A stretch of DNA of 8,915 nt from an uncultured Eubacteriaceae bacterium (GTDB lineage Bacteria > Bacillota > Clostridia > Oscillospirales > Acutalibacteraceae): contig CALCVR010000111.1 in the NCBI GenBank assembly GCA_937905915.1, forward strand, positions 1 through 8,915, read 5' to 3'. Below, in pieces: positions 1 to 6,628 of this stretch. The notes under the pieces were generated by a model that was given only the letters and a program-made list of their open reading frames with translations, searched no databases and had not been told where the DNA came from. The position numbers were made by a program, and so were the translations under genes. Every line of letters begins with the position of its first letter. The stretch's first letter is position 1.

Positions 1-1
1 T

Positions 2-340
2 GCCATGGAGTGCTTGGAACAAGTGGGACTCCAAAATCGTATGCACCATCGTCCCTCCCAGATGTCGGGAGGACAGCAGCAGCGGGTGGCCATCGCCCGG
101 GCCATCGCCGCCAAACCCAGCATCATCTTAGCCGACGAGCCCACCGGCAATTTAGATTCCGCGTCCGGCCGGGAAGTGATTCACATTATCGAGGAATTAA
201 ACCGCCAGGGCCGCACCATTATCCTCATCACCCACGACAATACCATCGCCGCGTCGGCACGGCGTATTATCCGCCTCCAAGACGGCCGTGTGGTGGACGA
301 TCTAACCCATCACGCTTCGGACACGCTGGGGGCAGGATAA
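2..340 (+). CDS. ABC transporter ATP-binding protein, MacB/LolD type (5' partial)
   Basis: This is the C-terminal half of a cytosolic ABC ATPase. The frame is open to the left edge, so the Walker A motif and true start are missing. Visible in order are the ABC signature SGGQQQR, the Walker B segment [12 protein letters not shown] (with the DEPTGNLD wording usual in MacB/LolD/FtsE-like export ATPases), and the H-loop histidine in LITHD. The tail VVDD followed by a short polar stretch is a normal C-terminus for this family. Such ATPases usually pair with FtsX/MacB-type permeases for peptides, lipoproteins or antibiotics. The partner must lie upstream, because the gene is followed at once by a strong terminator. 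The ATG at 5 is probably internal. The family is certain; the substrate cannot be told. Confidence 0.9.
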   Translation, partial: AMECLEQVGLQNRMHHRPSQMSGGQQQRVAIARAIAAKPSIILADEPTGNLDSASGREVIHIIEELNRQGRTIILITHDNTIAASARRIIRLQDGRVVDDLTHHASDTLGAG

Positions 341-376
341 AGGGCGTCCCTTCTTAAAACAATACTACTGATAAAG

Positions 377-408
377 AAAGCGGGCTGGAATAGATCCAGC
401 CCGCTTTT
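377..408 (+). terminator. Bidirectional intrinsic terminator between convergent genes
   Basis: A perfect 13-bp stem (377-389 with 395-407) closes a 5-base loop. On the plus strand the hairpin runs into TTTT; on the minus strand the other arm is followed by TTTCTTTAT. It lies between the ABC ATPase stop at 340 and the cobO stop at 428, so it can end transcripts from both sides. Confidence 0.88.
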
Positions 409-427
409 CCCTTAACAGGGATATTAT

Positions 428-955
428 TTACCATTCAATCCCCTGGCGTGCCTCTTCCCCTCGGTCAAAAGGATGACGAATCTTTTTTATTTCCGAAATA
501 TAATCGGCCAAAGCGCACAGTTCTTCGTCCGGATCCCGGCCGGTGAGCACAATCTCCAAGCCCTTGGGTTTGGTGCGCAAATAAAACAGCAACAAAGGGC
601 GGCTAATCAGGCCCTCGTTGAGAGCTCCTACCGCTTCGTCTAAAATCAAAAGGTCGCAGCCTTTTTCAATGGCTTCCACAGCGGCTTCCTTGAACCGGTG
701 GTCGTTGTCTGCCCGTACCTGTTCCTTCTCCTCCTCCGTCATCTGGAAGGAGAACTTGATGTATTCCGGATTGGGATACACCGTTATCCCCGGCAGCAGG
801 CGCAGTGCGTACCGCTCCCCAGATTTCTCCCCCTTGAGAAACTGCAAAAACAGCACCTTTTTCCCGTTTCCACAGGCTCTTACCGCCAGTCCCGCAGCAG
901 CTGTGGTTTTTCCTTTGCCGTCGCCGCAATAGATGTGAATTCTCCCATTTTCCAT
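428..955 (-). CDS. cobO: Cob(I)yrinic acid a,c-diamide adenosyltransferase (CobO/CobA/BtuR)
   Basis: This cytosolic enzyme transfers the 5'-deoxyadenosyl group of ATP to the cobalt of cob(I)yrinic diamide or cob(I)alamin, forming the Co-C bond of coenzyme B12. The 175-residue protein has the family's modified P-loop GDGKGKTT (residues 11-18), a Walker B segment DLLILDE (101-107) continuing into VGALNEGL, the TGR motif (138-140), and the typical C-terminal run HPFDRGEEARQGIE. Length is close to the usual 170-200. The frame stays open to 1027, but I choose the ATG at 955: AAAGGGGG lies 8 bases upstream, homologues begin at this point, and a good promoter (979-1008) would lie inside the longer version. 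No other cobalamin gene is nearby, so it may serve salvage rather than full synthesis; that is inference. It is transcribed alone, divergently from gltX. Confidence 0.93.
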   Translation of the reverse strand: MENGRIHIYCGDGKGKTTAAAGLAVRACGNGKKVLFLQFLKGEKSGERYALRLLPGITVYPNPEYIKFSFQMTEEEKEQVRADNDHRFKEAAVEAIEKGCDLLILDEAVGALNEGLISRPLLLFYLRTKPKGLEIVLTGRDPDEELCALADYISEIKKIRHPFDRGEEARQGIEW

Positions 956-978
956 CTGCAAATCCCCCTTTGTGGCAC

Positions 979-1008
979 ATGATACCCCATCCCATCCCTT
1001 TTCGTCAA
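979..1008 (-). promoter_or_regulatory. Likely sigma-A promoter of cobO
   Basis: On the minus strand TTGACG (1008-1003, 5 of 6 to consensus) is separated by 18 bases from TATCAT (984-979, 5 of 6). Transcription would begin near 972, giving a leader of about 17 bases before the ATG at 955. This supports the internal start. Confidence 0.55.
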
Positions 1009-1051
1009 CAGGACGCTGGCATTTCACGGGGCTTTTCGCTGGAAAAAATAC

Positions 1052-1080
1052 TTGAACACAGGCACAATTTCTGTAATAAT
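1052..1080 (+). promoter_or_regulatory. Likely sigma-A promoter of gltX
   Basis: TTGAAC (1052-1057, 4 of 6 to consensus) is followed after 17 bases by AATAAT (1075-1080, 5 of 6). The expected transcript begins near 1087, about 36 bases before the gltX ATG. The leader is too short for a T-box element, and I see no T-box motif. Confidence 0.5.
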
Positions 1081-1122
1081 AAGAAGGTAACCCATTTTGA
1101 ACTTAAGAGGGAGTGTGATCCC

Positions 1123-2793
1123 ATGTCAGAATATTCAGAATATCAGGAGATGGCCGATCTTCTGTTGCCCGACGTCACCGAGACGCCTGAGCAAGTATTG
1201 GCCCGGTATCCCCGCCGTGAGCTTCCAAGCGGCGCAAAGGTCACCCGTTTTGCACCCAGTCCTACTGGGTTCCTGCACATCGGCGGACTGTTTACCGCCA
1301 TGGTCAACCGTTTGGTGGCCGGGCCTAAGGGCGTGTGCTTCCTTCGCATTGAGGATACCGATAAAAAGCGCGAGGTGGCTGACGGCGTCACTGGAATCAT
1401 CCAAGGCCTTTCCGGCTTTGGCATCCGTTTCGACGAAGGCCGCCCCGGTCCAGACAGTGAATCGGGGGACTACGGCCCCTACCTTCAGTCGGCCCGCCGC
1501 ATGATTTACCGCACTTTTGTCAAGTCCCTTCTGGTTCAGGGCAAGGCCTATCCTTGCTTTTGCACCGAAGAGGATCTGTCCGCCCTTCGTGAAAAACAGG
1601 AGGCCCAAAAGCTGACCCCCGGTTATTATGGGGAATGGGCTGTCCATCGGAATATTACCTTGGATCAAGTCAAGCAAAATCTTGGGGAAGGCAAGCCTTT
1701 TGTCATCCGGCTCAAATCCCCCGGTTCCATGGAGCGCCGGATCGGCTTTAAGGACGGCGTCAAAGGCAAAATTGAGATGCCGGAAAACATCCAAGACGTG
1801 GTCATCCTCAAGCAGGACGGCATCCCCACCTATCACTTCGCCCATGTGGTGGACGATTATCTGATGGGCACCACCCACGTCATCCGGGGAGACGAGTGGA
1901 TTTCTTCCACTCCCATCCATCTCCAGCTCTTTTACATGCTGGGCCTTAAGGCTCCCAATTACGCCCATGTCTCCCCCATTATGAAGGAGGATGGCGGCGG
2001 CAAGCGCAAGCTCTCCAAGCGCAAGGATCCCGAAGCTTCGGTGGAGTACTACCGGGAACAGGGCGTCCCCGCCCAATCGGTTACCGAGTACTTGATGACC
2101 ATCGCCAACTCCAACTTCGAGGATTGGCGGCGGCAAAACGCCCGGACTCCTCTTTCGGAATTCCCCTTCCAGCTCAATAAAATGAGCGCTTCGGGCGCCT
2201 TGTTCGACCTGAAGAAACTTCAGGATGTGAGCAAAAACGTTATCTCTTTAATGCCGGCCAGTGAAGTCTATGATCTGGCTTCCGGCTGGGCAAAACAATA
2301 CGATACCGAGCTCTACGCCCTTCTTTCCCGGGATCCCCAATATGCCACAGCCATTTTTGACATCGACCGCACGCCGGTAAAACCCCGCAAGGACATCGGC
2401 AAATGGTCGGATGTGCGGGATTATGTATCCTATTTTTACGACGAGCTGTGGGACGGGCAGTATGATCTACCTCAGAATATCTCCTCCGCCGACGCAGCTG
2501 CCATTGCGAGGGCCTATCGGGACGCTTTCCGCCCGGACGACGACCGGGACGCTTGGTTTAACGGCTTGAAAGATCTTTGCGAGCCTTTGGGATTTGCTCG
2601 TGAGGTCAAAACCTATAAAAAGGATCCGGACAGCTACAAAGGCCACGTGGGAGACGTCAGCGGTATTATCCGTGTGGCGGTCACCGGCCGGCGCAACACC
2701 CCCGACCTTCACTCTATTTTGGCCCTGCTGGGAAAAGACCGCGTCATAAGCCGTCTTTCCCGTTTTGAGCAAGCCATGGAAGCCATGCAATAA
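1123..2793 (+). CDS. gltX: Glutamate--tRNA ligase (GluRS)
   Basis: This class I aminoacyl-tRNA synthetase charges tRNA-Glu in the cytosol. The 556-residue product has the HIGH-type signature APSPTGFLHIGG (about 44-55), LRIEDTDKKR just after it, and the KMSKS-type loop KLSKR (296-300) within GGGKRKLSKRKDPEAS. A CFC motif (C145, C147) matches the start of the zinc site of some GluRSs, but the later partner cysteine is absent (PGYYGEW), so zinc is probably not bound. It is longer than the common ~485-residue GluRS: about 40 residues precede the catalytic fold and the C-terminal anticodon-binding part is divergent. It is too long for a glutamyl-Q-tRNA(Asp) synthetase. The start is the ATG at 1123, with GAGGGAG 9 bases upstream; the frame runs open further upstream without a better start. 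glnS follows 88 bases downstream on the same strand. Confidence 0.92.
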   Translation: MSEYSEYQEMADLLLPDVTETPEQVLARYPRRELPSGAKVTRFAPSPTGFLHIGGLFTAMVNRLVAGPKGVCFLRIEDTDKKREVADGVTGIIQGLSGFGIRFDEGRPGPDSESGDYGPYLQSARRMIYRTFVKSLLVQGKAYPCFCTEEDLSALREKQEAQKLTPGYYGEWAVHRNITLDQVKQNLGEGKPFVIRLKSPGSMERRIGFKDGVKGKIEMPENIQDVVILKQDGIPTYHFAHVVDDYLMGTTHVIRGDEWISSTPIHLQLFYMLGLKAPNYAHVSPIMKEDGGGKRKLSKRKDPEASVEYYREQGVPAQSVTEYLMTIANSNFEDWRRQNARTPLSEFPFQLNKMSASGALFDLKKLQDVSKNVISLMPASEVYDLASGWAKQYDTELYALLSRDPQYATAIFDIDRTPVKPRKDIGKWSDVRDYVSYFYDELWDGQYDLPQNISSADAAAIARAYRDAFRPDDDRDAWFNGLKDLCEPLGFAREVKTYKKDPDSYKGHVGDVSGIIRVAVTGRRNTPDLHSILALLGKDRVISRLSRFEQAMEAMQ

Positions 2794-2811
2794 GCGGATA
2801 AAAACCCCATT

Positions 2812-2864
2812 TATAATACCTTATGTCCACGGCGCCGGGCATTACTGCCCGTCCGCTGATTTTT
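2812..2864 (+). promoter_or_regulatory. Possible glnS promoter -10 and leader hairpin
   Basis: The gltX-glnS gap holds a perfect TATAAT (2812-2817) with no recognisable -35 element at normal spacing. It is followed by a hairpin with a 6-bp stem CGGGCA/TGCCCG (2836-2841 with 2846-2851) and a 4-base loop. GCG (2832-2834) can extend it by pairing with CGC (2854-2856) across a small internal loop, and five T's follow at 2860-2864. The hairpin ends just before the glnS ribosome binding site. It could be a weak intercistronic terminator, an attenuator or a processing site. Confidence 0.3.
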
Positions 2865-2881
2865 CTTGATGGAGGCAATGT

Positions 2882-4570
2882 ATGAACCCTACACCTATCC
2901 AGGAGCCGGTCAACACACCGGCCAACTTTATTGACGAAGCTATTCGGGACGATTTGAAAAACGGCGTCTTTGACCATGTCCAAACCCGTTTTCCGCCCGA
3001 ACCTAACGGTTATCTCCATATCGGCCACGCCAAAGCCATTTGCATTAATTTCGGCATGGCCCACGCTCATCACGGCACCTGCCACCTTCGTTTGGATGAT
3101 ACCAATCCCTGCAAGGAAGAGGTGGAGTATGTGGAAGCCATTAAGCAGGATATCCAATGGCTTGGTTTCCAGTGGGAGGATCTGCACTTTGCCTCCGACT
3201 ATTTTGACTTTATCTACTACTGCGCCACCGAGTTAATCAAAAAGGGCAAGGCATATGTGTGCGACTTAACCGCCGATCAGATCCGTGAATACCGCGGCAC
3301 CCTCACCGAACCAGGCAAGGAGAGCCCTTATCGCAACCGTTCGGTGGAAGAAAACCTGGATCTTTTTAAACGCATGACAGCCGGTGAATTTGCCAACGGT
3401 GAGAAGGTCTTGCGGGCTAAAATCGACATGGCCTCCCCCAACCTCAATATGCGTGATCCTGTTATCTACCGCATCTTGAAACAGGCCCATCATCGCACAG
3501 GCGACACTTGGTGCATTTACCCCATGTACGACTTTGCCCATCCTCTTTCCGACGCCTGCGAAGGGGTGACACATTCCTTGTGCTCCCTGGAGTTTGAGGA
3601 TCACCGGCCGCTATACGACTGGTTCTTGCGGGAACTGGATATTAAATATCCTCCTCGTCAGATTGAATTCGCCCGTCTCAACTTAAATTATACCTTGACT
3701 TCTAAGCGCAAGTGTCTCGCCCTGGTTAAAAACGGCGTAGTGTCCGGCTGGGACGATCCCCGCATGTCCACTTTGAGCGGTATGCGCCGCCGCGGATATC
3801 CTCCGGCCGCCATCCGGGAATTCTGCGACCGCATCGGCGTATCCAAGGCCAGCAGCGTCGTAGATTATGCACTGCTTGAATTTTGCGTAAGGGATCACTT
3901 AAGCGAAGAGGCTCCCAGAGCCATGGCTGTCCTGCGTCCCTTGAAGGTCATTGTGGACAATTATCCCGAAGGTAAAACGGAGGTTCTGGAGGTGGAAAAT
4001 CACCCCGGCCATGAGGAGATGGGCACTCGCAATGTTACCTTCTCCCGGGAGCTTTTCATCGACCAGGACGACTTTATGGAGGAGCCTCCCAAGGGGTATT
4101 TCCGTCTGGCCCCCGGCAAGGAAGTCCGTTTGAAGGGCGCTTATTTTGTTCAGTTTGCGTCGGTGGACAAAGATGAAAACGGCAACATTAAAGCTGTCCA
4201 CGTCACCTATGATCCAAAAAGCCGAGGCGGCAATTCCCCCGACGGCCGCAAGGTAAAAGGAACCATTCAATGGGTGTCGGCTGACAATTGTGTAGATGCT
4301 GAAGTCCGTTTGTACGACCGGCTCTTTAACGTAGAGAATCCCTCTGATGAAACCGGTGTGGAGGATTTCCAGCAGAATCTCAATCCCCAGTCTCTGGTGG
4401 TGTTGCAAAATTGCAAGTTGGAAAGTTCTTTGGCCACTGCTAAAGTGGGCGATTCCTTCCAGTTTATGCGCTGCGGCTACTTCACCAAGGATCCGGATTC
4501 CACCAATCTTCACCCTGTCTTTAACCGTACGGTGGCGCTCAAAGATTCCTGGTCTAAAAAAGCCAAGTAA
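2882..4570 (+). CDS. glnS: Glutamine--tRNA ligase (GlnRS)
   Basis: This class I synthetase charges tRNA-Gln directly with glutamine, replacing the transamidation route. The 562-residue length is close to the 554 of E. coli GlnRS. Visible are [16 protein letters not shown] (HIGH at 46-49), [15 protein letters not shown], the KMSKS-type loop TSKRK (273-277) in [10 protein letters not shown], and the GlnRS-specific run [26 protein letters not shown]. The C-terminal half carries the two beta-barrel anticodon-binding domains, with [23 protein letters not shown] typical of this family. The start is the ATG at 2882, with GGAGG 6 bases upstream. It probably shares transcripts with gltX but may have its own weak promoter. 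Most Firmicutes lack GlnRS and use GatCAB; established views hold that bacterial glnS genes were acquired by horizontal transfer. The identification is secure. Confidence 0.96.
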   Translation: MNPTPIQEPVNTPANFIDEAIRDDLKNGVFDHVQTRFPPEPNGYLHIGHAKAICINFGMAHAHHGTCHLRLDDTNPCKEEVEYVEAIKQDIQWLGFQWEDLHFASDYFDFIYYCATELIKKGKAYVCDLTADQIREYRGTLTEPGKESPYRNRSVEENLDLFKRMTAGEFANGEKVLRAKIDMASPNLNMRDPVIYRILKQAHHRTGDTWCIYPMYDFAHPLSDACEGVTHSLCSLEFEDHRPLYDWFLRELDIKYPPRQIEFARLNLNYTLTSKRKCLALVKNGVVSGWDDPRMSTLSGMRRRGYPPAAIREFCDRIGVSKASSVVDYALLEFCVRDHLSEEAPRAMAVLRPLKVIVDNYPEGKTEVLEVENHPGHEEMGTRNVTFSRELFIDQDDFMEEPPKGYFRLAPGKEVRLKGAYFVQFASVDKDENGNIKAVHVTYDPKSRGGNSPDGRKVKGTIQWVSADNCVDAEVRLYDRLFNVENPSDETGVEDFQQNLNPQSLVVLQNCKLESSLATAKVGDSFQFMRCGYFTKDPDSTNLHPVFNRTVALKDSWSKKAK

Positions 4571-4596
4571 TTTTTGTGTATCTGTGAAGAACATTT

Positions 4597-4630
4597 AGGG
4601 CCGGCAATAGCTCCGGCTCTTTTCTTTTAT
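4597..4630 (+). terminator. Intrinsic terminator after glnS
   Basis: An 8-bp stem (4597-4604 with 4613-4620, one G-U pair) closes an 8-base loop and runs into TTTTCTTTTAT. It begins 26 bases after the glnS stop and is oriented for the plus strand. Confidence 0.78.
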
Positions 4631-4636
4631 ATAACC

Positions 4637-4696
4637 ATGAACAAAGCCCGTCTAAGCGCTAACTGCGGCACTTAGACGGGCTTTGTTCATTTTTTT
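4637..4696 (+). terminator. Second hairpin terminator, perfect 20-bp stem
   Basis: A perfect 20-bp inverted repeat (4637-4656 with 4671-4690) has a 14-base interior in which CGC (4657-4659) can also pair with GCG (4665-4667). Seven T's follow at 4690-4696, so it works as an intrinsic terminator on the plus strand, a backup for the one at 4597. On the minus strand it lies 23 bases after the YbjN-gene stop and may protect or end that transcript, but its minus-strand tail (GGTTATATAAAAG) is poor in U. Confidence 0.75.
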
Positions 4697-4712
4697 ACTG
4701 TTTGGAGAACGA

Positions 4713-5132
4713 TTAGCTCCAGATGGCTTTCATCAGGGTGGGATAAGCTTCGTCGATGATCTGCACGCAGATGCTTACACAGCGGCGGCCGACGATACCG
4801 GCTGTCTCCACAGTGATCTCAGTATCCAGGCAGGCGACGATGTCATTGTCCTTATCCACATAGAAGCGGACCCATTTATACCGGCCATTGACCTCATTAA
4901 GGGCTGCCAGCACGGCATCCATTTTATTCTTCGGCGCCTTGCCAATGTCAAAGCAGCGGATGGCCATGGTCTCCTCATCGTCGTCAAAGAAGCAGGCCAG
5001 GTTGATATCGTCCTTATTGTCGCCGCCATACAGAAGACGGATGCAATCGGTATCGCCGCCTTCGCTCTCTCTCCACTTGATGCCTTTTTCGGTCAGATAG
5101 TCCGAAAAAACACGCGCACTTGCAGTTTTCAT
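4713..5132 (-). CDS. YbjN domain-containing protein
   Basis: This is a small, probably cytosolic protein of 139 residues with no signal peptide or membrane segment. It resembles the YbjN family: a beta-rich N-terminal half (IRLLYGGDN, INLACFFDDDEETMAIRCF), then helix AVLAALNEVNGRYKWVRFYVDKDNDIVACLDTEI, and a closing helix with IIDEAYPTLMKAIW. The family shares a fold with type III secretion chaperones; its molecular role is unclear, so none is assigned. Two starts are possible. The ATG at 5144 touches AAAAAGGAG directly, leaving no spacer. The ATG at 5132 lies 12 bases beyond GGAG, but pairing with the anti-Shine-Dalgarno sequence can extend through AGATGA and leave 8 bases. I choose 5132; the longer form would add MTVP. 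The gene lies 118 bases downstream of a trkA gene, probably with its own promoter. Confidence 0.82.
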   Translation of the reverse strand: MKTASARVFSDYLTEKGIKWRESEGGDTDCIRLLYGGDNKDDINLACFFDDDEETMAIRCFDIGKAPKNKMDAVLAALNEVNGRYKWVRFYVDKDNDIVACLDTEITVETAGIVGRRCVSICVQIIDEAYPTLMKAIWS

Positions 5133-5136
5133 AGGT

Positions 5137-5152
5137 ACTGTCATCTCCTTTT
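5137..5152 (-). promoter_or_regulatory. Shine-Dalgarno region deciding the YbjN-gene start
   Basis: The minus strand reads AAAAAGGAG immediately followed by ATGACAGT. The first ATG (5144-5142) falls inside the extended anti-Shine-Dalgarno match AAAGGAG.TGA, so it is a poor start. The next in-frame ATG (5132-5130) has workable spacing. Confidence 0.5.
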
Positions 5153-5172
5153 TGGGAAAAATAAATTTCTAG

Positions 5173-5221
5173 ATCGATGGACATTTGATCCATCTATGTC
5201 AAAACACCTCTCGGTATTATA
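5173..5221 (-). promoter_or_regulatory. Possible promoter and dyad upstream of the YbjN gene
   Basis: A perfect TATAAT (5221-5216, minus strand) has no good -35 element at 16-18 bases. A perfect TTGACA (5202-5197) lies further down but has no good -10 element after it. Between the latter and the gene is a dyad, GATGGA (5176-5181) with TCCATC (5189-5194), extendable by AT/AT across one mismatch; it could be an operator. The region clearly holds initiation-like elements, but which are used is unsure. Confidence 0.3.
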
Positions 5222-5250
5222 ACCTTGGGAACTTCTAAAATCGCTTCCGC

Positions 5251-5907
5251 TTACACTAACGACAGCGCTTTCACCAGCTGTTTTTGGACGTTTAATTTGG
5301 ACACTGCATAAATTTCATCCCCACTATAGATAATGGTATTGCCGCGAGGGATAAAAAACTCATTGCCACGGACAATGGAAACAATCAAACACTCCTTAGG
5401 CAAATCAATCTGCTGCAACCGTTTTCCATCCAGCGCCGAGTTTTCCGGGACGGTAAATTCCAAAAATGCACCCTTGCCGCGGATATTGGTCAGCATCTGC
5501 ATACCGGCAGTGTCCACTTCGTGCTCAATCATTTCGGCAATACGCCCGGTGGAAGAAACCGGGATCTTGATTCCCAAAGCCCGCATGACCTCTTCGTTCT
5601 TGGGATTATTGGCCCGGGCGATGGTCCGCTCAATATGAAAATGCAGATTGGCCAGCTGGCATGCGATAAGGTTGTCCTCATCCCGGCCGGTAACGGCCAC
5701 AAAAGCGTCCGCCTTGGCTGTATCCGCCGCAATCTGGGCTTCCAACGTAGTGCCGTCGCCGCATACCACCGGAATATCCAATTCATCGGCCACATGGGCG
5801 CTGAGCAGTTTATTAATTTCAATCAAATGGACTTCATGCCCATTTTCAATCAACGCCTTACAGAGGAAGTATCCTACCTTGCCCCCTCCTACAATGACGA
5901 TTCTCAT
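5251..5907 (-). CDS. TrkA-type K+ uptake regulator, single RCK (downstream gene of pair)
   Basis: This cytosolic regulator would gate a Trk/Ktr-type potassium transporter by binding nucleotides. The 218-residue protein has an RCK_N Rossmann domain (1 to about 125) with GGGKVG (7-12), the acidic residue E30 ending the second strand (HLIE) that usually contacts the ribose, and AVTGRDEDNLIACQLAN. An RCK_C domain (about 138-218) shows SIVRGNEFFIPRGNTIIYSGDEIYAV, the complete family pattern. One RCK unit makes it half the size of E. coli TrkA (458 residues). The start is the ATG at 5907, with AAAGGAG 9 bases upstream; homologues also begin a few residues before GxGxxG. It lies 18 bases after the other trkA gene, surely in one operon. 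No TrkH/KtrB-type membrane gene is in the window. Confidence 0.93.
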   Translation of the reverse strand: MRIVIVGGGKVGYFLCKALIENGHEVHLIEINKLLSAHVADELDIPVVCGDGTTLEAQIAADTAKADAFVAVTGRDEDNLIACQLANLHFHIERTIARANNPKNEEVMRALGIKIPVSSTGRIAEMIEHEVDTAGMQMLTNIRGKGAFLEFTVPENSALDGKRLQQIDLPKECLIVSIVRGNEFFIPRGNTIIYSGDEIYAVSKLNVQKQLVKALSLV

Positions 5908-5925
5908 ATAACCCTACTCCTTTGG

Positions 5926-6552
5926 TCAGTCCACCGCCCGGCAAAACAGAATGCGGTCGGTATCTTTTAGCGTATAGTCCCTCGGAATATTGGAGGCAAA
6001 GACTACCCCGCCCAGCTGCTGGCGGATTCCAATAATCTCCTCGTTGGGCCGCAATGGGACGGCATCCAGTGTTTTCCCGCGGATGGTGCGGTCCACATGG
6101 CGGGCAGAAAATCCCAACGTACAGCTTTGAAATGTGATGGTGTGATCTTCACCCTCATCTAATAAGGCTGTGTAGAGAGAATCGGTGGTCAGGCGAGTGG
6201 GGCAAACGGTGGTCAATCCAAAGTGATTAAACACATCTTCCCGCGCCGGATCGTATACGCGGGCGATGACCTTTGGCACCTTAAAAATTTTGCGGGCCAT
6301 TTGCGAAACCATAATGTTTAAATTATCATCAATGGTAACAGCCGCCAACGCGTCACAGGCCTCGATGCCTGCATTGCGCAGCACATCTTTGTCCATAGGC
6401 ACGCCTGCCACCGTTACTCCGCGGAAATCGGGACCCAAGCGTTCAAATTGGGAGGCGTCCCGATCAACAACCGATACATCGTGGCCATAGTCATTGAGCA
6501 TGGTCGCAAGGGCGCTCCCCACTTTTCCACAGCCTACAATCAGAATGTTCAC
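5926..6552 (-). CDS. TrkA-type K+ uptake regulator, single RCK (upstream gene of pair)
   Basis: This is the first gene of a two-gene trk operon: a cytosolic RCK protein of 208 residues. The RCK_N domain has GCGKVG (7-12), D30 ending the second strand (VVDRD), and AVTIDDNLNIMVSQMA. The RCK_C part (about 140-208) is less regular than in its neighbour: it lacks the RGxxxxxPRG pattern and reads RQQLGGVVFASNIPRDYTLKDTDRILF. The two proteins may therefore have different jobs in one hetero-oligomeric ring, as proposed for paired Trk regulators elsewhere; that is inference. I choose the GTG at 6552: GAGGTG ends 6 bases upstream, and the protein then begins MNILIVGCGKVG as homologues do. A GTG at 6561 in the same frame lies inside that ribosome binding site. 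A promoter and terminator-containing leader precede it. Confidence 0.9.
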   Translation of the reverse strand: MNILIVGCGKVGSALATMLNDYGHDVSVVDRDASQFERLGPDFRGVTVAGVPMDKDVLRNAGIEACDALAAVTIDDNLNIMVSQMARKIFKVPKVIARVYDPAREDVFNHFGLTTVCPTRLTTDSLYTALLDEGEDHTITFQSCTLGFSARHVDRTIRGKTLDAVPLRPNEEIIGIRQQLGGVVFASNIPRDYTLKDTDRILFCRAVD

Positions 6553-6566
6553 TCTCTGCACCTCAT
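6553..6566 (-). promoter_or_regulatory. Ribosome binding site deciding the GTG start of the upstream trkA gene
   Basis: The minus strand reads ATGAGGTGCAGAGA before GTG. GAGGTG (6564-6559) matches the anti-Shine-Dalgarno sequence and leaves 6 bases to the GTG at 6552. The ATG at 6566 is out of frame. Confidence 0.65.
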
Positions 6567-6573
6567 TTTATTT

Positions 6574-6608
6574 AAAAAAGAAAAAGGCCCCGCTTTCTCT
6601 GGCAGGGC
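6574..6608 (-). terminator. Intrinsic terminator inside the trk leader (probable attenuator)
   Basis: Read on the minus strand, GCCCTGC (6608-6602) pairs with GCGGGGC (6593-6587), 7 bp with one T-G wobble, around an 8-base loop. TTTTTCTTTTTT (6585-6574) follows. It ends 7 bases or so before the GAGGTG of the upstream trkA gene and lies downstream of the only good promoter found. That position is typical of transcription attenuators. It could instead be a late terminator for the ABC operon, but then trk would have no room for a promoter after it. Confidence 0.75.
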
Positions 6609-6616
6609 ATTCTAAA

Positions 6617-6628
6617 CTAAGAGAGCAT
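6617..6628 (-). CDS. Micro-ORF MLS in the trk leader
   Basis: ATG CTC TCT TAG on the minus strand is preceded by AGAAAGG (6641-6635) with a 6-base spacer, a good ribosome binding site. The stop codon lies 8 bases before the terminator's first arm, so a ribosome held on it would cover that arm. Chance occurrence is quite possible because the ORF is only three codons long. The proposed role as a leader peptide is inference. Confidence 0.25.
   Translation of the reverse strand: MLS

Noticed and set aside
1081..1122. T-box leader for gltX
   Set aside because: The leader predicted from the promoter is only about 36 bases and has no T-box sequence or specifier hairpin.
1135..2136. Long open frame of 333 codons on the minus strand opposite gltX
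   Set aside because: It mirrors gltX codon structure, has no ribosome binding site or family motif, and gltX is unmistakable on the other strand.
3698..3712. Threonine instead of methionine in the GlnRS KMSKS loop (TSKRK) as a sign of inactivity
   Set aside because: The first position of this loop varies in active GlnRSs (the human enzyme has valine), and all other motifs are intact.
3899..4594. Open frame of 231 codons on the minus strand opposite the glnS 3' half
   Set aside because: It lies wholly antisense to conserved GlnRS sequence and the glnS tail; no motif or start signal supports it.
4683..5222. Open frame of 179 codons on the plus strand opposite the YbjN gene
   Set aside because: It begins in the terminator T-run and its translation has no family pattern, while the minus-strand frame is a clear YbjN protein.
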